NCBI GenBank assembly: GCA_035772735.1
Contig: JASDFA010000016.1
Location: forward strand, 139,140,501 to 139,204,500
DNA: 64,000 nucleotides
Reading direction: 5' to 3'
Source of the DNA: Datura wrightii
Lineage: Eukaryota > Streptophyta > Magnoliopsida > Solanales > Solanaceae
Part shown: positions 23,561 to 35,848 of the stretch, piece after piece
Layout of the letters: each line of letters starts with the position of its first letter
How positions within the stretch are numbered: the stretch's first letter is position 1
The notes under the pieces: generated by a model
Seen by the model: the letters and a program-made list of their open reading frames with translations, nothing else
What the model was told of the DNA's origin: nothing
Database searches by the model: none
Made by a program: the position numbers and the translations under genes

Positions 23561-24403
23561 GGGCTAAATGAGGCTTCCCAAATAAACATAACTATTAAAA
23601 TGTAGAAAGCCACGTAACGTCCCAATTCCAGTATCAACAATTTTTTGTAGAGTCCTCATTAATACTAGTCTATAGGAATCGCCTATTATCTTGTTCCACA
23701 AGAATTTCCTCTCCATTCTTTGAAAATGTAAGTGGGACCACAGTATGACCAATTTGCTTATCTTGTTGTTCCACGAGTCCTTTACTCCATATTCCTTCAT
23801 TACCCATATGTCCACATTGTCCTAAACAAGATCCACATTCCCCCAATCACCATAAGAATCTGCAAAGTGGGTTTTGTATGTGCAAAGGGAACCTCCTAAT
23901 ATGACCAAATTCAAAATGAAACAGGTATTAGTATAAGGAGGCGGGGTACAAGTTGTCACTTTTCAGTTCCAAGATCAAAAGCAACAATCAGGGGTTCCAA
24001 TTCATTGGCAGGTATCTCCATCTTAGCACTAGCAACCCAATGCAATGAACCATTTAGATATATACCTGGTTGATCTACATACCGAATGTAATAAGGAAGT
24101 TGTTCATCAACCCCTCTCCAACAATTTGATTTCAAACTATAAACTGTAACATCAGAGGGAAAAGAACCTTTTTCAGAACCGGAAAACTGCACAATTCTAA
24201 CAACCTTATAATCATCATTGATAACATCATACACAAAACGAAAATTAACATGAAAATCATTTTCACCAAGCCCCAGAACTGGTAGCTTCTTGTATTTTCC
24301 TGTTGAGTGGTTCCATAAGTCAATCACATCCACAGTATTTGATATCACCAGTAACCCATTATAAGGACCAAGTATCTTGGTATTAAATTCATAAGACATC
24401 AAA

Positions 24404-24408
24404 GGGTT
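24404..24408. repeat. Target-site duplication GGGTT, left
   Basis: GGGTT precedes the TG of the solo LTR and is repeated at 25418-25422. Confidence 0.9.
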
Positions 24409-25417
24409 TGTTGGGATCTATGTAGTTTTGATGATTGACAAAGTCGATGAAATAGGTCAGCCAAGTTGTTCTAAGAGAGTATAAAATTTACTGTTTAAAG
24501 AAGCTGACATAGCAGCAGTAAATGTTTCAATAAAGATAAGCTGCACGTATCACGAGATGGTTAAGCTATGTCACTCACCCTCAGTGAAATGTGCAAAAGT
24601 GAACTGTTGGAGTTCTGCTACAATACTAACGAAGCAAAGAGTTTGACCCGAAGAAGTAGTCTCACTTGAAAAAGAACTCTAAGTCAAGCAGAGTTTGATT
24701 TGATGGGTAATTCGAAGTGAAAACAACTCTATGAAGATTGTACATGTGCTGATTTTTAAGAGTTGGAGTTTGATTAAAACACAAAGGAAGCCAAGAGATA
24801 GACTTGAAGAAGGACTCCTACTTGGAGTAGACTTCTAATGTGGGCAAAGGTAGTTGCTGCAAAGATGTTGAAGAGTTGTGTATATATAGAAGTGTGATTT
24901 CTCAAAGCAACTTGTGCACTCACAAAGAGAGAAAAAAGAAAAAATATGTAAAGTGTGAGTTTTTGCAACATTTGAAGTGTGAAGAAATTCAATGACGAAC
25001 TTGGTCCTAGTAAAGTGATAGGCTAGAGTTAGCAATCTTGTACTAGGAGTTGGTCATTGAGTTGTAATTGTTGTATTCTTAATTCAGTGAGTTATAAACT
25101 GAATTGAGAAGAGTTGGTCTTCAAGTAGTATTGCTAGGAAGACATTGTTGCTGGTTAGGAGGAATTAGAGTTTATAATTCCTTAGATTGCAAGAGTTATA
25201 ATTAACTGTTTGACGAGGCTCTTTGAAGTTAGTGAAGTTGGAGAAAATCCTGTGGAGGTACAGGTCGTGGTTTTTCACCTTTTGAGCCGGGTGTTTTTCA
25301 CGTTATATTTGTGTCTTATTTACTTACTGTTTATTCACTCAATTGAAATACGTCTAACGACCTGTTTCATCAGTAAGCAAATAGTTAAGTCAAACTCTTA
25401 GGTCGTGCAACCTAACA
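24409..25417 (+). mobile_element. Solo LTR inside the F-box gene
   Basis: 1009 bp, TGTTGGGATCTATG...GCAACCTAACA, with TG/CA ends and a perfect 5-bp duplication GGGTT. Orientation is taken from a TATA box GTATATATAG near 24876 and the LTR-like order of parts. There is no internal retroelement sequence, so it is the product of LTR-LTR recombination. Its lineage is uncertain; the TGTTGGGATC start recalls Copia-type LTRs. Confidence 0.85.
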
Positions 25418-25422
25418 GGGTT
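25418..25422. repeat. Target-site duplication GGGTT, right
   Basis: Matches 24404-24408. One copy belongs to the original Asn-Pro codons of the F-box gene. Confidence 0.9.
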
Positions 25423-25729
25423 GCTCAATTCTTTTAGAGCAACAACTCGAGAGATAAGAGAATTAAAGTGTTGAGAGTAAAAGCAATGCTTTCCATATAA
25501 AAAATAATCGACCTTTCTCAAGATCACCAGAAGGTTAGAATTGGTTCTTACTGAATAATTGACATGCAGTTTAGTAAACTCACCACTATCAATAGGAGCC
25601 CGCCAAGATTTTGATACGAACTTACAAAGTAAGACACAATTAACAGGTAGTTGATAGAGAATTTCGGCGAGAACATTCAATGAAAAGGTTGACACTGCTA
25701 TCGGCAGAGTGAGTTTTGGACTGGTTTAT

Positions 25730-26770
25730 GAACCAAAATGACTCGACAATTGGTATATATCATCTTAAGAATGAAGCTATTTCTTCTAGATAGATATAAT
25801 AAAAGGATAAATAATTATTTATGTCCCTAAACTTTTGGCAACACTTTTCTCCTCATCAAAATAGTTCTAGCTCAGTTCACTTTTACATGTTTTTTTAAAG
25901 AAATTAAATTATAATTTTCATAAATTAAACTTAATTTGCTCTACTAAGCAGTATTAGACCAGCCTAATATTGACCAGCACATAATCTTAAAAACTATACG
26001 ATGTTCTCTATCTCATCCTTGTATAGCCTTTTCATTTTCTATTCTTGATCCTTCTATCTTGTATACTATGGCTTCTCTCCTCTCTTTTTGTTTAAGGTTT
26101 CTGTGTTGTTTTTTCTTTCTCTTGCGGACAGTGATCTTCTCTGTTGTCTGTGAGGTCGGATGAGTAGCATGTAATGATATTTCTCTGATGCTAACTGACA
26201 TATGATGGTTTCGCTAATGTTTGTGCTTAATCTCCATCACTTATTCTTCATTTCCACCTCTGTATGCAGCTGACTGTGAGTTTTGCCTCTTCTTCTTCAT
26301 CTAAATACATCTATTCTTGCATTTTCCTTCATCTTCTAATGTTCTGACGGTGATTTTTTCCCGTTGTTGCACATAAGTGTTCTTATTTTTGTTCTTGGTC
26401 TATTCTTTCTTATCTCTTTTGTGCTTTTCCATCAATAACACTAATACCAATTTCTATTTTTGTGGGCTTGATCTGGCTCTAAAGATTTTGCATGGGTCTA
26501 ACATTCCAGGAGATTTTCATTGACCTTTCTTCAATTGTCTCCTTTTTATTGTATTATGTAATTTATGCAATTATTGATTTCTTTCTTCATTCATTGGCTG
26601 TATTTTCTATATTATTTCTCAATATTCTTTTTCTTATTTTTCTACTGCTTTACTTTCCTATTTTCTTGTGCTTGTACATCTTAATTTTGCTTTATTCTCT
26701 TTGTTTTAATTATTATTATTGTAATATGTGCTTTGTTCACATTTATAATCTCTCTTCCCATACTTGGCAG
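25730..26770. other. Unassigned, T-rich
   Basis: No gene recognised. 26490-26760 is strongly T-rich and lies just beyond the RNase H end of the adjacent LINE. It may be that element's 3' untranslated part, read on the minus strand. Confidence 0.4.
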
Positions 26771-26779
26771 ATTTTAAAA

Positions 26780-28315
26780 GTTGTATTACTGTTGTATACT
26801 TCGCTGTCTATAGCTTGATTCTCCATATAGTCAGCCATTTTGTTTTCTTCTCTAAAAATATGTGTTATTTGTGCATTGACCTTTTAAATAAGTACCTTTA
26901 TGTTCTCTATTCTTTGTGCTATTTTCCGTGTAATTTTTCATTCTCTTTGTAGAATATTTGTGATTACTAATGAGTCAGTCTCAATATTTATGCTTTGTTG
27001 TCCTCTGATTGTGCAATATTTAAGTGTTTCTTTAATTGATATGGATTCTTCTTCCATGTTGGTAGTTGTTCCTATCCTCTTCGCTTGTGCATAAATTAAG
27101 TCTCCTCTATCATTTCTTAGGCAATATCCATATGACTCTATTCCTGAATTTTCTTTGCATGCTCCATCTGCATTGCACTTTATCTTTTCAAGTTTTGATT
27201 TTTCACTTTATAATATAATAGTACTATTTGGGCTTGTAATTGGTAAGAAGTGTTACCACTGATGGCATATCTAGTGGTACACCTTTTATACATGGATAAT
27301 TTATTTTGATTAGTTGATTTATGCTTGACTGTATTTGAAACACCATTCTATTATAGGAAGTATCATTTTCATGCTTTCTTGTATTTCTTCTTTTTCACAA
27401 CTCCCACATTAATATAGCCTTATTGTTGTGAGAGTTGTCCATCATATCCTGATAAAATGGTATAACTGTAGTCCTTCAATAGAGAACCCTACACAAGTAG
27501 CAAATTGACTCCATATTTGATAAGCTACTGGAGATGTTAGAAATAAGTGGTTTATTAATTTTTGCTTGTATTCTTCACAACATCAATACCTTGAAATTAT
27601 TTTAATATTAATCCTTTTTAGATTATCATCAGCAGAAATTCTTCTTTGTAGTGTCTTCCACATAAAGAAACTAATTTGATTGGTAGTCCTTTAGGCCATA
27701 AGTACCATATACATTCAATTTTTTTTTAAGAATTTCCCATGTTGATTTTATGTTGAATGCTCCATCTGTTGTTCCCATCCACCAAGTTTTATCATTTTCT
27801 ACTTCCATAATTGTTGAACTAATGTTATCGCATATATAGTTCACTATTTCATTAGATAATTAGTATCTTATTTTATTTGTATCTCATTCTCCTTTTTTAA
27901 TAAATTCTTTTGCCTCTATCTCCTCTTCTTTGACATTAGTGTCATTTACAAAGTATAGATCCCCCAACGTAGTCCAATTATCAAATCAAAAATTAGAATT
28001 TCCAGCTCTTATTTGCCACCAGATCTGGTGTTCTATCTCTTCTCTAATATCTATCAGTTCCTTCCATACATGTGATCCTCCTCTACTAGTTGCTATGACT
28101 AGATATAATTTCTTATAGTGCTTGTTTCCCATGTACGTACTCCAAAATATCATTGAAGTCCTATAATTCCACCATAGCTTGGCAAAAAGGACTTTTGATA
28201 TATCTTTAAATATTCTGATCCCTAGTCCTTCTTCATCCTTAGGATAGCACATTTGATCCCTTATTATTCATTGTCTTCTTCTTCCTTCTTCAGTATTTCC
28301 TTAGAAAAAATTTAT
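26780..28315 (-). pseudogene. L1-type LINE fragment (3' end of ORF2)
   Basis: Reads leftward from FFLGN near 28310 through MCYPKDEEGLGIRIFKDISKVLFAKLWWNYRT (28252-28160) and IWWQIRAGNSNF, typical of the end of a plant non-LTR RT. Next comes the zinc-binding RT-associated region (WWMGTTDGAFNIKSTWEIL near 27780; CCEEYKQKLINHLFL near 27560). It ends with an RNase H domain (KCNADGACKENSG near 27170; HIFREENKMADYMENQAID near 26850). Stops and frameshifts are frequent. The endonuclease and most of the RT are absent, so the fragment is 5' truncated, as is usual for LINE copies, or was cut by later events. Confidence 0.8.
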
Positions 28316-28334
28316 AAAAATTCTATGTAGCTAT

Positions 28335-28582
28335 TTTATAACCCCTACTAGAGGATTCATTGCAGACAATAGATACACAAGTATAGTTTATAGAACATGT
28401 AATACTAAAATGTATTTTCCCCCATATGATCTAGATAATAAAAGAAGGTCATATTTCCTAAATGTCCAAGCAACCCCCGTAATTATAAATTTGGTGTGCA
28501 ACACATTCATAAGTAAGGTTCTACTAGACACAGCTTCGTAGGCTCCTTGGAAACTTGAAAATAGTGCTCTGATACCCAATTT
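28335..28582 (-). mobile_element. Leader fragment of a minus-strand chromovirus (element K)
   Basis: On the minus strand TGGGTATCAGAGC (28566-28578) is a primer site for initiator tRNA-Met with one inserted base. It is followed by a leader with GTGTCTAGTAGAACC, related to the leaders of D and G (TTAAGTAGAGTCTTTTTCATGG). It stops at the LINE fragment. Confidence 0.6.
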
Positions 28583-29151
28583 TGTCACTCTCCAAATTTT
28601 GATGAGGGGACAAGTACTTTATATCAATGATTTCTTATATATCTAAATCGAAGCATGTAACATGACCTGTAAATAAGTAGATATTTATAAATGACATAAT
28701 TGATAAGGAAAGTTGTATGTGTTTAAGATAGCCAACTGGCCTACAAGACATATGCCTAGAGTGACAAATGGATACATACATTACACTACAATGTCTACGA
28801 AGCCTCTACCAGAACCTAAACTAATACATCTGTCATATGGTCATGATAGGATCCTGATATACCCATACTACGTATATATGCACATAAATTAGACATAGTC
28901 TAGATCCACGAGAAAATGGAGCTCACTAACTAACCAGTTGATATACAATATACGCCTAATGAGAATGCCAGTTGTGGTATATACTTGCCCTATATTTATA
29001 AAAATACAACGCCCCTAGCTACAGAGCTGTCAGTATATATACATCATGTACTAGTACGTAAAGAAGATAGGATAACAGGTGACTAAGTAAGGAAACTTAA
29101 CGAATAAAATAACAAACATGAGTAAGTGAAAGCATATGAATACTAGAAATG
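28583..29151 (-). repeat. Degraded LTR of element K (partial)
   Basis: Starts TGTCACTCTCC next to the primer site, as a minus-oriented LTR 3' end should. No matching TGTTATACC start is found to the right. It is interrupted near 29152 by an LTR-like start, TGTAATAACCC, in the other direction. The boundary is a judgement. Confidence 0.45.
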
Positions 29152-30271
29152 TGTAATAACCCTAATTTAATAAAAGGTTATTTAGTAATTAATTAATAAA
29201 AGAAAAAAAAGATAAGAAATTTAAAAAATAATTATAATAGTAGTAGTAACAATAAGAGCCAAACCCTAATTGAACTAAAGACTTAAAAAATCAGAAAGTT
29301 CTGTTGGAAAAGCTACAGAACACAACAGAAAAACATAACATAGGAAAGAGAAAAAAAAAAGGCAGGAGAGGAGAGAAGAAAGGTAGAGAAAAGGGAAGAA
29401 AAGACGAGAGAAAAATAAGGATTTTCAATCAAAACATCAAGGTAATGATCCAAATCTTTTGCTTGATTTTATTACATGATTATAAGAAAGTTTATAGGGT
29501 AGAAAAATGAAGAAATTTTGAAGAATTGAGAAAGTTTAGTCCTAGGGTTCTTCAACCCAAATCATCAATTTAAAAAGGAAAACATTATCAAAATTTGATT
29601 TCGATCAATGTTCTGGAACCCTCTCGTTGAGGAGAATCTATTGGTAGTCATAGTTTGGGAAGTCTACCCCATTGACTAGAGTTGACTTTTTCATTCAAAC
29701 CTTTGACCACAAATTTGAATTTTGTTAAAAATAAAGAAAACATCTACCGAATAAATTTTTACCATTCTAAATCCATATTTGTATAGTTTGAGGTGATTCG
29801 AAGACCCAAGTGCATAGTTATAAATAATTGAAAAGTGTGCTTGAGTTTTGAATTCGAGGTAAGTGAGACTTTAAGCTTTGGTTCTTTCTTTTCAAACCTG
29901 TCTTAAAAATTATGTTTTGTCTTCCTGGTCCATGTGTTGGGACAAGTGTGTACTTGGCAGATAAGTGGTAATTGACTTTAACTAACCGCATATATGGTAC
30001 TTTGAGAAAAATATTTTTTTTAAAGAAAATTATTTAATAATTGATCTTTGGTGTGACGTGCTCTCGTACCATGGCGTTGGGGTGTTGGATATCTTCCTTC
30101 GCTGCCATGATATAGTTACTAGGGGCATACATGCGCTGCTGTAACATGTTAGGGGTCTTGTACTTGCTGTAGTAGTATACTATTGGGCCATTATATATGC
30201 TGTCGAGGACTAGTCGGGGTGTTAAGTTGATCTCTTTTACTGTCATTTGACAAGTCCTGAGTGTGAGTTGT

Positions 30272-30345
<74 letters not shown>

Positions 30346-30961
30346 GTGATTTTGCTGAACAATTGTTTGGACTTTATTGAATATATTTTGGAAATATATT
30401 CTTATGCATATGATTCTTGTGCTCATATGGTTGTATTTTCTAACACTTGTTCCAGGGATATTAAAGTGGTGGATCGAGGATCTTACTGAGTTATATTTAT
30501 ATATAGTTCACTCCTTACTTACATGTCTATGCAGATACTATTGCGGGAGGTGAGACTAGTGGCTGACAAGTCTGTTCCCATAGATTTTGTTGTTGAGGCG
30601 AGCCTTCGCATTGATTCATGGAGGGTATCATTTCAACTTCATCTACTTTATATATATAATCTCTTTCTTAGGGTTTGCACGCCCAACAGCTAAACTCACG
30701 CAACTCTGTAAGATGCTCCATGGTCTTAGTGTGGGGTTTGAGCTAGAGATACACTATTTAAACAGTCATGTGCTTTCTTATAAATTGAAACTTGATTTTG
30801 GTTGGATAATCATTTCCTTTTTATGACTATTGATGCATTTAGAGTTGCATATATTGTATTTAAGTGCTTATAGAAAAGGTTAAGCATATGAAAAATAGGT
30901 TCTCCTGGCGGTGGTGTTAGCGGGTGCTAGTCACGTCTGGGGGGTATTTTGGGACGTGATA
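29152..30961 (+). repeat. Probable degraded solo LTR, plus orientation
   Basis: Begins TGTAATAACCCTAATTTAAT and ends GGGACGTGATA, the forms expected of a Ty3/Gypsy LTR (TGTAATACCC...GGTCGTGACA) with one change at the end. Flanks do not show a clean 5-bp duplication. It contains a purine-rich tract (29340-29420) and the (TA)n microsatellite. Confidence 0.4.
30276..30342. repeat. (TA)n microsatellite
   Basis: About 33 uninterrupted TA units. The Ile-Tyr ORFs on both strands here are artefacts of it. Likely variable in length between individuals. Confidence 0.95.
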
Positions 30962-32100
30962 AAAAAATTTACGAAACTATGAACCAGTCTTATCGTTCTT
31001 ATTATATTAACAAAAAGTCTTTAATTTTCTCATTATATATTTGGGCAGATTGTACATTATTAGACTTGGGATTCTTATACCTTATATAAGTTCAATTAAG
31101 CAAGTGAGGAAATGAATAAGTGAGTCACAAGGGCCATTATTAGCACATGAAGGCTATTCCATAACACGCCCCATAGAGCATAGCATAGGAAAGGTAGGCC
31201 ATAAAGTCGGGTTTGCCTCCTCGGGCATAACATATGAAAGGTATCCAACTAGATCCAATGCACGAGATCATATAATTTAAATACCATATACACAAATGTC
31301 TACCCTCCCTTTTGTTGGGTCAATATTGTCAAACTAAGTTTAACCACTGCATGGATTCACCTAGTCTCAACATTGAGATTTTCTACACTACATGGAATTT
31401 TTCCAGACTTAGCATTGAGGTTTACCCCACTATTTCATAGTCGGCCTTATTAGACATAAAATAAAACAATAATTCAGCGACACTTGCGAGTTCATAACCA
31501 TAATTATATGATAGAAATAAAGTGGAAAGAATGCTTATCAAGCTGGGCTACACGAAATAGCTGATAAAACAACAACAACATCAATAACAACACGAGCTAA
31601 TCCATAGATTTGACGTTTTAGCTGTGGATTCAAACCTGAATAATTAAATATAATGTATATAAGAATATTTTTCTACCAAATTCATCTTTAGTACAAATAC
31701 AATCATATATATGGATGTTACTGCTCCTAAATATGCTTTGTGATAAGAAAAAAAAAAGAAACAAAACTGCTAAACGTCTATCTATTTGTATTTGCCTTTA
31801 GTGATATAAAGTGACGACCTTATATTTAATAAGCATTTAATGCTTCAAAGAGATAAATGGTGACTATTTGTTAAATAAGGTTGTATATATTACTTAACTT
31901 CCACCTGGAAGTGAAAGTGCCAACACCTCATCCATACTTATCGCATCATATCTAGGTGGAGTCTATATTATGTATACACTCGGATATTGTATAGGTTTGT
32001 GGTAAAATACGCATCACTTTTTTATTCCAAACTCAATTGAAGAGCAATTTGTTTTGCCAAAAATTAGACTCAAAGAATTTTAATTTGATAGGTAGTAGGT
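30962..32100. other. Unassigned, AT-rich
   Basis: No gene. 31100-31460 is richer in GC and has the look of worn LTR sequence, but I could not pair it with any LTR here. Confidence 0.4.
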
Positions 32101-32986
32101 TTTCACGCCCAGAGCTGAGACCCCAGGTCGAGACACGGAACCTAGAACCACAAATGGCTCCAAGTCGACCCATGACATGAGCATAATAACCAAAGAATAT
32201 ATATCAAGCGAAATATGATAACTGAAACATGCATAAGCAGAAGTATAAATACATATCAATCATACAGAGTCAATATTGAACAAAGATGAAATTCTACATA
32301 TTGTCTGATAAACCTCTAAACTGTCTGATGAGCTAATGGGACAACACCTCCAACTAGCTCACTATAGTCTGAAACTGAAAATAACATAAATCAATCAACT
32401 GAAAGTCCTCGAAGGATGAGGACTCCCTAATAAAAGAAATGGAACTAAGCTGCAGGGACTGACTAACCACGGAACCGAGTCTTATCGTCTACACCTATAT
32501 CATGAAATGATACAACATAGAGTATGCAGTCAGTACTTGGAATGTACTAAGCATGTAAGGTAAGTAAAACATGTTGAGTAAGTATGAACTGAAATCATGC
32601 ATATAAATATAACTCATTAGATCATGAGAGTAAGGACTGCATGCTGATATCTAAAAACATGTATATTCATAAACTGAATCTCATATCTGAATCGATTGAC
32701 CCAAAGTTGAAAATAGAATCATATGTCTTTCCATAACTAAAATCATAAGTAAAAGCTTATAAACTGACCATTGGGTCAAACCTGTTGAAAACATAATATC
32801 ATAAGTCATAGACATGCATAACTGAAATCATGAGGAATAATAGGAGAGTCGTCACAACCGACACCAGCAAGATAGAGCTTACATGATGCCCCAACTATCA
32901 CACTTAAATGGGCAGAGCTGTCCAAAATCTTTTCAAGGCTAAGGACGCTACCATGATATCGATATCAAGCTAAAGGCCCCTTGGGG
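32101..32986 (-). repeat. Partial LTR of a minus-strand chromovirus (element J)
   Basis: Starts TTTCACGCCC (a TG to TT change), then GACACGGAACCTAGAACCAC and CAAATGGCTCCAAGTCGACCCATG. This is the reverse complement of the 3' end of G's LTR at 35281-35356. It stops at 32986, where G's LTR begins, so G inserted into it. The other half is not in the window. Confidence 0.7.
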
Positions 32987-35356
32987 TGTAATACCCCGAA
33001 GGTTCCTAAGACTAGACTTGAGATTTAAAATGTGATCAGGAGAAAAAAATATTGAAAAATGACTCAGAATGACTCGTGGTACGAGTCGGGGGAAGGAGTA
33101 ACGAGTCGTGGTATCACTCATGGTCAGATCTACAGCAGGAGGCCTTCTAGTAACGAGTCAATGTATGACTCATGGGAGCATGTCACGATTCATAGGATAA
33201 GCCATGGTCAGTAGTCATAAGGGATTTGTTGTGCAACAAGTTGGAGGAAATGAGTCAGGGTACAACTCGTAGGGTGGAGCCACGAGTCGTGGCCTGCACC
33301 TGTGAAGAGGAACTAAGGATCTTGGAAGCATTGACCATGGATGGACTTAACAACTCGTAGGTTGGTGGTAAGAGTCATGGTCTAACCCATGGAAAACTTT
33401 AGAGAAGTTAGGGAATCAGTGGTGACTGCGGATGGTAAGCACGAGTCATGGGATGGAGGTACAACTCGTGGTGTGAGTCGTGGCACCTAATAGTGTAAAA
33501 TTTTCCGTGAATTTAAATAGGACATTTCCATAATTTCTAAGCTCCTAAGCATAAAATACGTCGTTTTAAGCTTAGTTAGGAGGATTTTAAGAGGGTTAAT
33601 CCTATTCTAACCTTTTGCCTCCCCATTCATGCAAGATTAGAGAATTCCAAAGGAGATCAAGTCCAGAATTCTTCAAGTTCTTTCCCATATCTCTTGAGCT
33701 CTCAAGGAAGAGCGTAGAATAAGATTACCCAGGTATGTAGGGTCATGAATGAGAGTTTCCCTTCGCTCTCATGCCCAAATCCCATCTCAAGTTCATGAAT
33801 TCAAGTGTATAATTCTATGGGGTCTTTACCCAATTTATGAAATTCTCTATGTTTAATTCATGGGTCAATCCCCTTCATATTTCAAATGATGTTTTAAGAT
33901 TCATGAGAAGTATTTATGTGCAAATTTATTACAAATTCATGATTTCAAGTTTTAGAAGAATTTTGCCCAATTATGCAAGTTCATGAAAAGTCAAGTTTAT
34001 GATCTATGCATTTCAAGTATGATGAGATATCTAGCATGAAAGAATGTTCATGATCTACACATGTATGAATCTATGATTTTTACTACCAAGTCTATCTCTA
34101 GTATGTTAATGTTTTGGGCAATCCTACATGATGCTTTCATGATTTAGTCCAGTTTTATAATACTAGCTTACCACATGGTTTTGGAGTCGATACTCTCACT
34201 TTCAGCTTGTGGAATGTTTTGAGCCCAGGGCTCCCAAATTCAGATTTCAGACTGTGCATGTTATTACATTATTAGTTTCATTGAAAAATGATGGTTTCAT
34301 CTTTGTTGAAAAATGATGCAGAGCATTTGCATGTTTTTTGGGAGAAGTATCTAGAATCAAGTAGGCTAGGGGTTCAGGAAAAGCCCGAGTCTCTGAACAA
34401 CATGCCAACATAGGATTATTTAGTGGCTTTGGGACCTCCCTTGTGAGCTTCCCCTGCCCCGAATGGACCTTCAACTTGATATCGATATCATGGTAGCGAC
34501 GTTAGCCCTGAAAAGGCTTTGGATGGCTCTGCTCACTTGAGTGTAATAGTTGAGATCAGATAAGCTCTATCGTGATACTTTCGGTTATATAAAGTCTCCA
34601 ATTGTTCCTCATGATTTCAGTTATGCATGTTCATTAGTTATGATAATATGTTTTCAGCAGGTTTGATCCAATGATTATCTTATTAGTTTTACTTCTGAAT
34701 ATTAGTGTCAGCATTAGGTCATTCAATTCAGTTATGACGTTCAACGTATATCTATTCATGTTTTCAGATTTTAGCATGCAGTCCGTACTCTCAAAATTTT
34801 ATAATGATATGATTTATGTTATGCAAGTTTTTAGTTTATACTTAGCCTATTTTACTTACATTGCATACTTAGCACATTCCAAGTACTGATCGCATACTCT
34901 ATGTTGTATCATTTTGATGATATAGGCTCAGACGTTCAGATTCTGTCTCGCCACTAGCCAGTTTCCAGAGTTCATCCCAGACAACATTGTTGGTGAGTCC
35001 TCATCCTTCAAGGACCTTTAGATAGTTGAGTTGACAACATTGTTGGTGAGTCCTCATCCTTCAAGGACCTTTAGATAGTTGAGTTATCATCATATTCTAT
35101 TTCAGACTTCTAGTGAACTAGTTGGAGGTGTTGTCCTATCAGCTCATCAGTATGTTAGAGGCTTTTTAGACATAGTTTTTATATTCAGCTTTGGATTCAG
35201 TGTTTTGAGATTTTCGTTATTTGAATGTTCTATTATTCAGACTTCTGCTTTATATATATTGAGCTTACTTTTCATATTCATGCCATGGGTCGACTTGGAG
35301 CCATTTGTGGTTCTAGGTTCCGTGTCTAAATTTGGGCCTATGCCTGGGTCATGACA
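32987..35356 (+). repeat. Element G 5' LTR (chromovirus)
   Basis: 2370 bp, TGTAATACCCCGAAGG...GGGTCATGACA, directly followed by the primer site. It carries the CACGAGTCGTGG motif array at about 33065-33485 and a 53-bp tandem duplication at 34981-35084. Confidence 0.85.
34981..35084. repeat. 53-bp tandem duplication in element G LTR
   Basis: Two near-identical copies of a unit starting ACAACATTGTTGGTGAGTCC (34981 and 35034). The same single-copy motif GTTGGTGAGTCCTCAT is in D's LTR near 37840, so the duplication is specific to G. Confidence 0.9.
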
Positions 35357-35360
35357 AATT

Positions 35361-35372
35361 TGGTATCAGAGC
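35361..35372 (+). other. Primer-binding site of element G (initiator tRNA-Met)
   Basis: TGGTATCAGAGC, four bases after the LTR end. Confidence 0.9.
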
Positions 35373-35563
35373 AAAGGTTCAGTATGTCCTAGGGTGTCTG
35401 AAAGACGCATTAAGTAGAGTCTTTTTCATGGGTGTGAAGTGCGCCACATTTATGACGGAGAGGCTATGAAACGTTTTAGGAAATTTCACTTTTTCATGAT
35501 CTATGTCGTGCGATGAAGTATCTGTCTATCCTTATAACTCTTGCTATACACGTTTGCAGAATC

Positions 35564-35848
35564 ATGCCTCCCCGCCGAGTTAATGGAAGAAGAAACAGCA
35601 ACGAAAATGAAAATGGCCACGAGGATGGCAATAGAGATGGGCACCATCAAGCCTCACCAGCCCCAGCGAATCATGTGCTCGAGCAGGTTGCCCATGCTGG
35701 GTTTAGGGCATCCATTCAGATGTTGGCACAAATGTTGACCACTTAAGTCAATCAGCAAGTAATGGCTCACATTCCCAAAATGCAGCAGCAGCTAGGGTCA
35801 GGGATTTCCTCAGGATGAATCCCCCTAGGTTTCTTGCGGGAACGCTAT
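35564..35848 (+). pseudogene. Element G gag, 5' fragment
   Basis: ATG at 35564 (MPPRRVNGRRNSNENENGHE), then LEQVAHAGFRASIQMLAQMLTT and a TAA at 35744. Chromovirus gag continues in poor condition to 35848, where D's LTR starts. No other part of G is visible in the window. Confidence 0.8.

Larger units (their letters stand above)
23564..25695 (-). pseudogene. F-box / F-box-associated (FBA) protein pseudogene
   Basis: Reads leftward. 25695-25423 encodes an N-terminal F-box (VLAEILYQLPVNCVLLCKFVSKSW). 24403-23956 encodes the FBA domain (LGPYNGLLVISN, DLWNHSTGKYKKLP, DDYKVVRI, CWRGVDEQLPYYI, GIYLNGSLHWVA, VAFDLGTE). Such proteins are substrate receptors of SCF ubiquitin ligases. The two parts are separated by a solo LTR and are in frame across it. 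Further damage: no ATG before the F-box, TGA after FDLGTEK at about 23956, and a C-terminal region present only in pieces (GDWGNVDLV, stop, DNVDIWVMKEYGVKDSW, ending VYLGSLI at 23564). This is the only host-type gene in the window and it is dead. Confidence 0.85.

Noticed and set aside
26492..27094. Hydrophobic ORFs on the plus strand as membrane proteins
   Set aside because: They arise from T-rich sequence on the antisense strand of the LINE fragment and its 3' flank.
30034..30489. ORFs on both strands with long Ile-Tyr runs
   Set aside because: They are translations of the (TA)n microsatellite and have no other support.
29152..30961. A confirmed solo LTR
   Set aside because: Ends look right but the flanks (AAATG versus AAAAA) do not match, so it is listed only as probable.
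31100..31460. Continuation of the K or J LTR
   Set aside because: Composition is suggestive, but I could not align it to any other LTR in the window.
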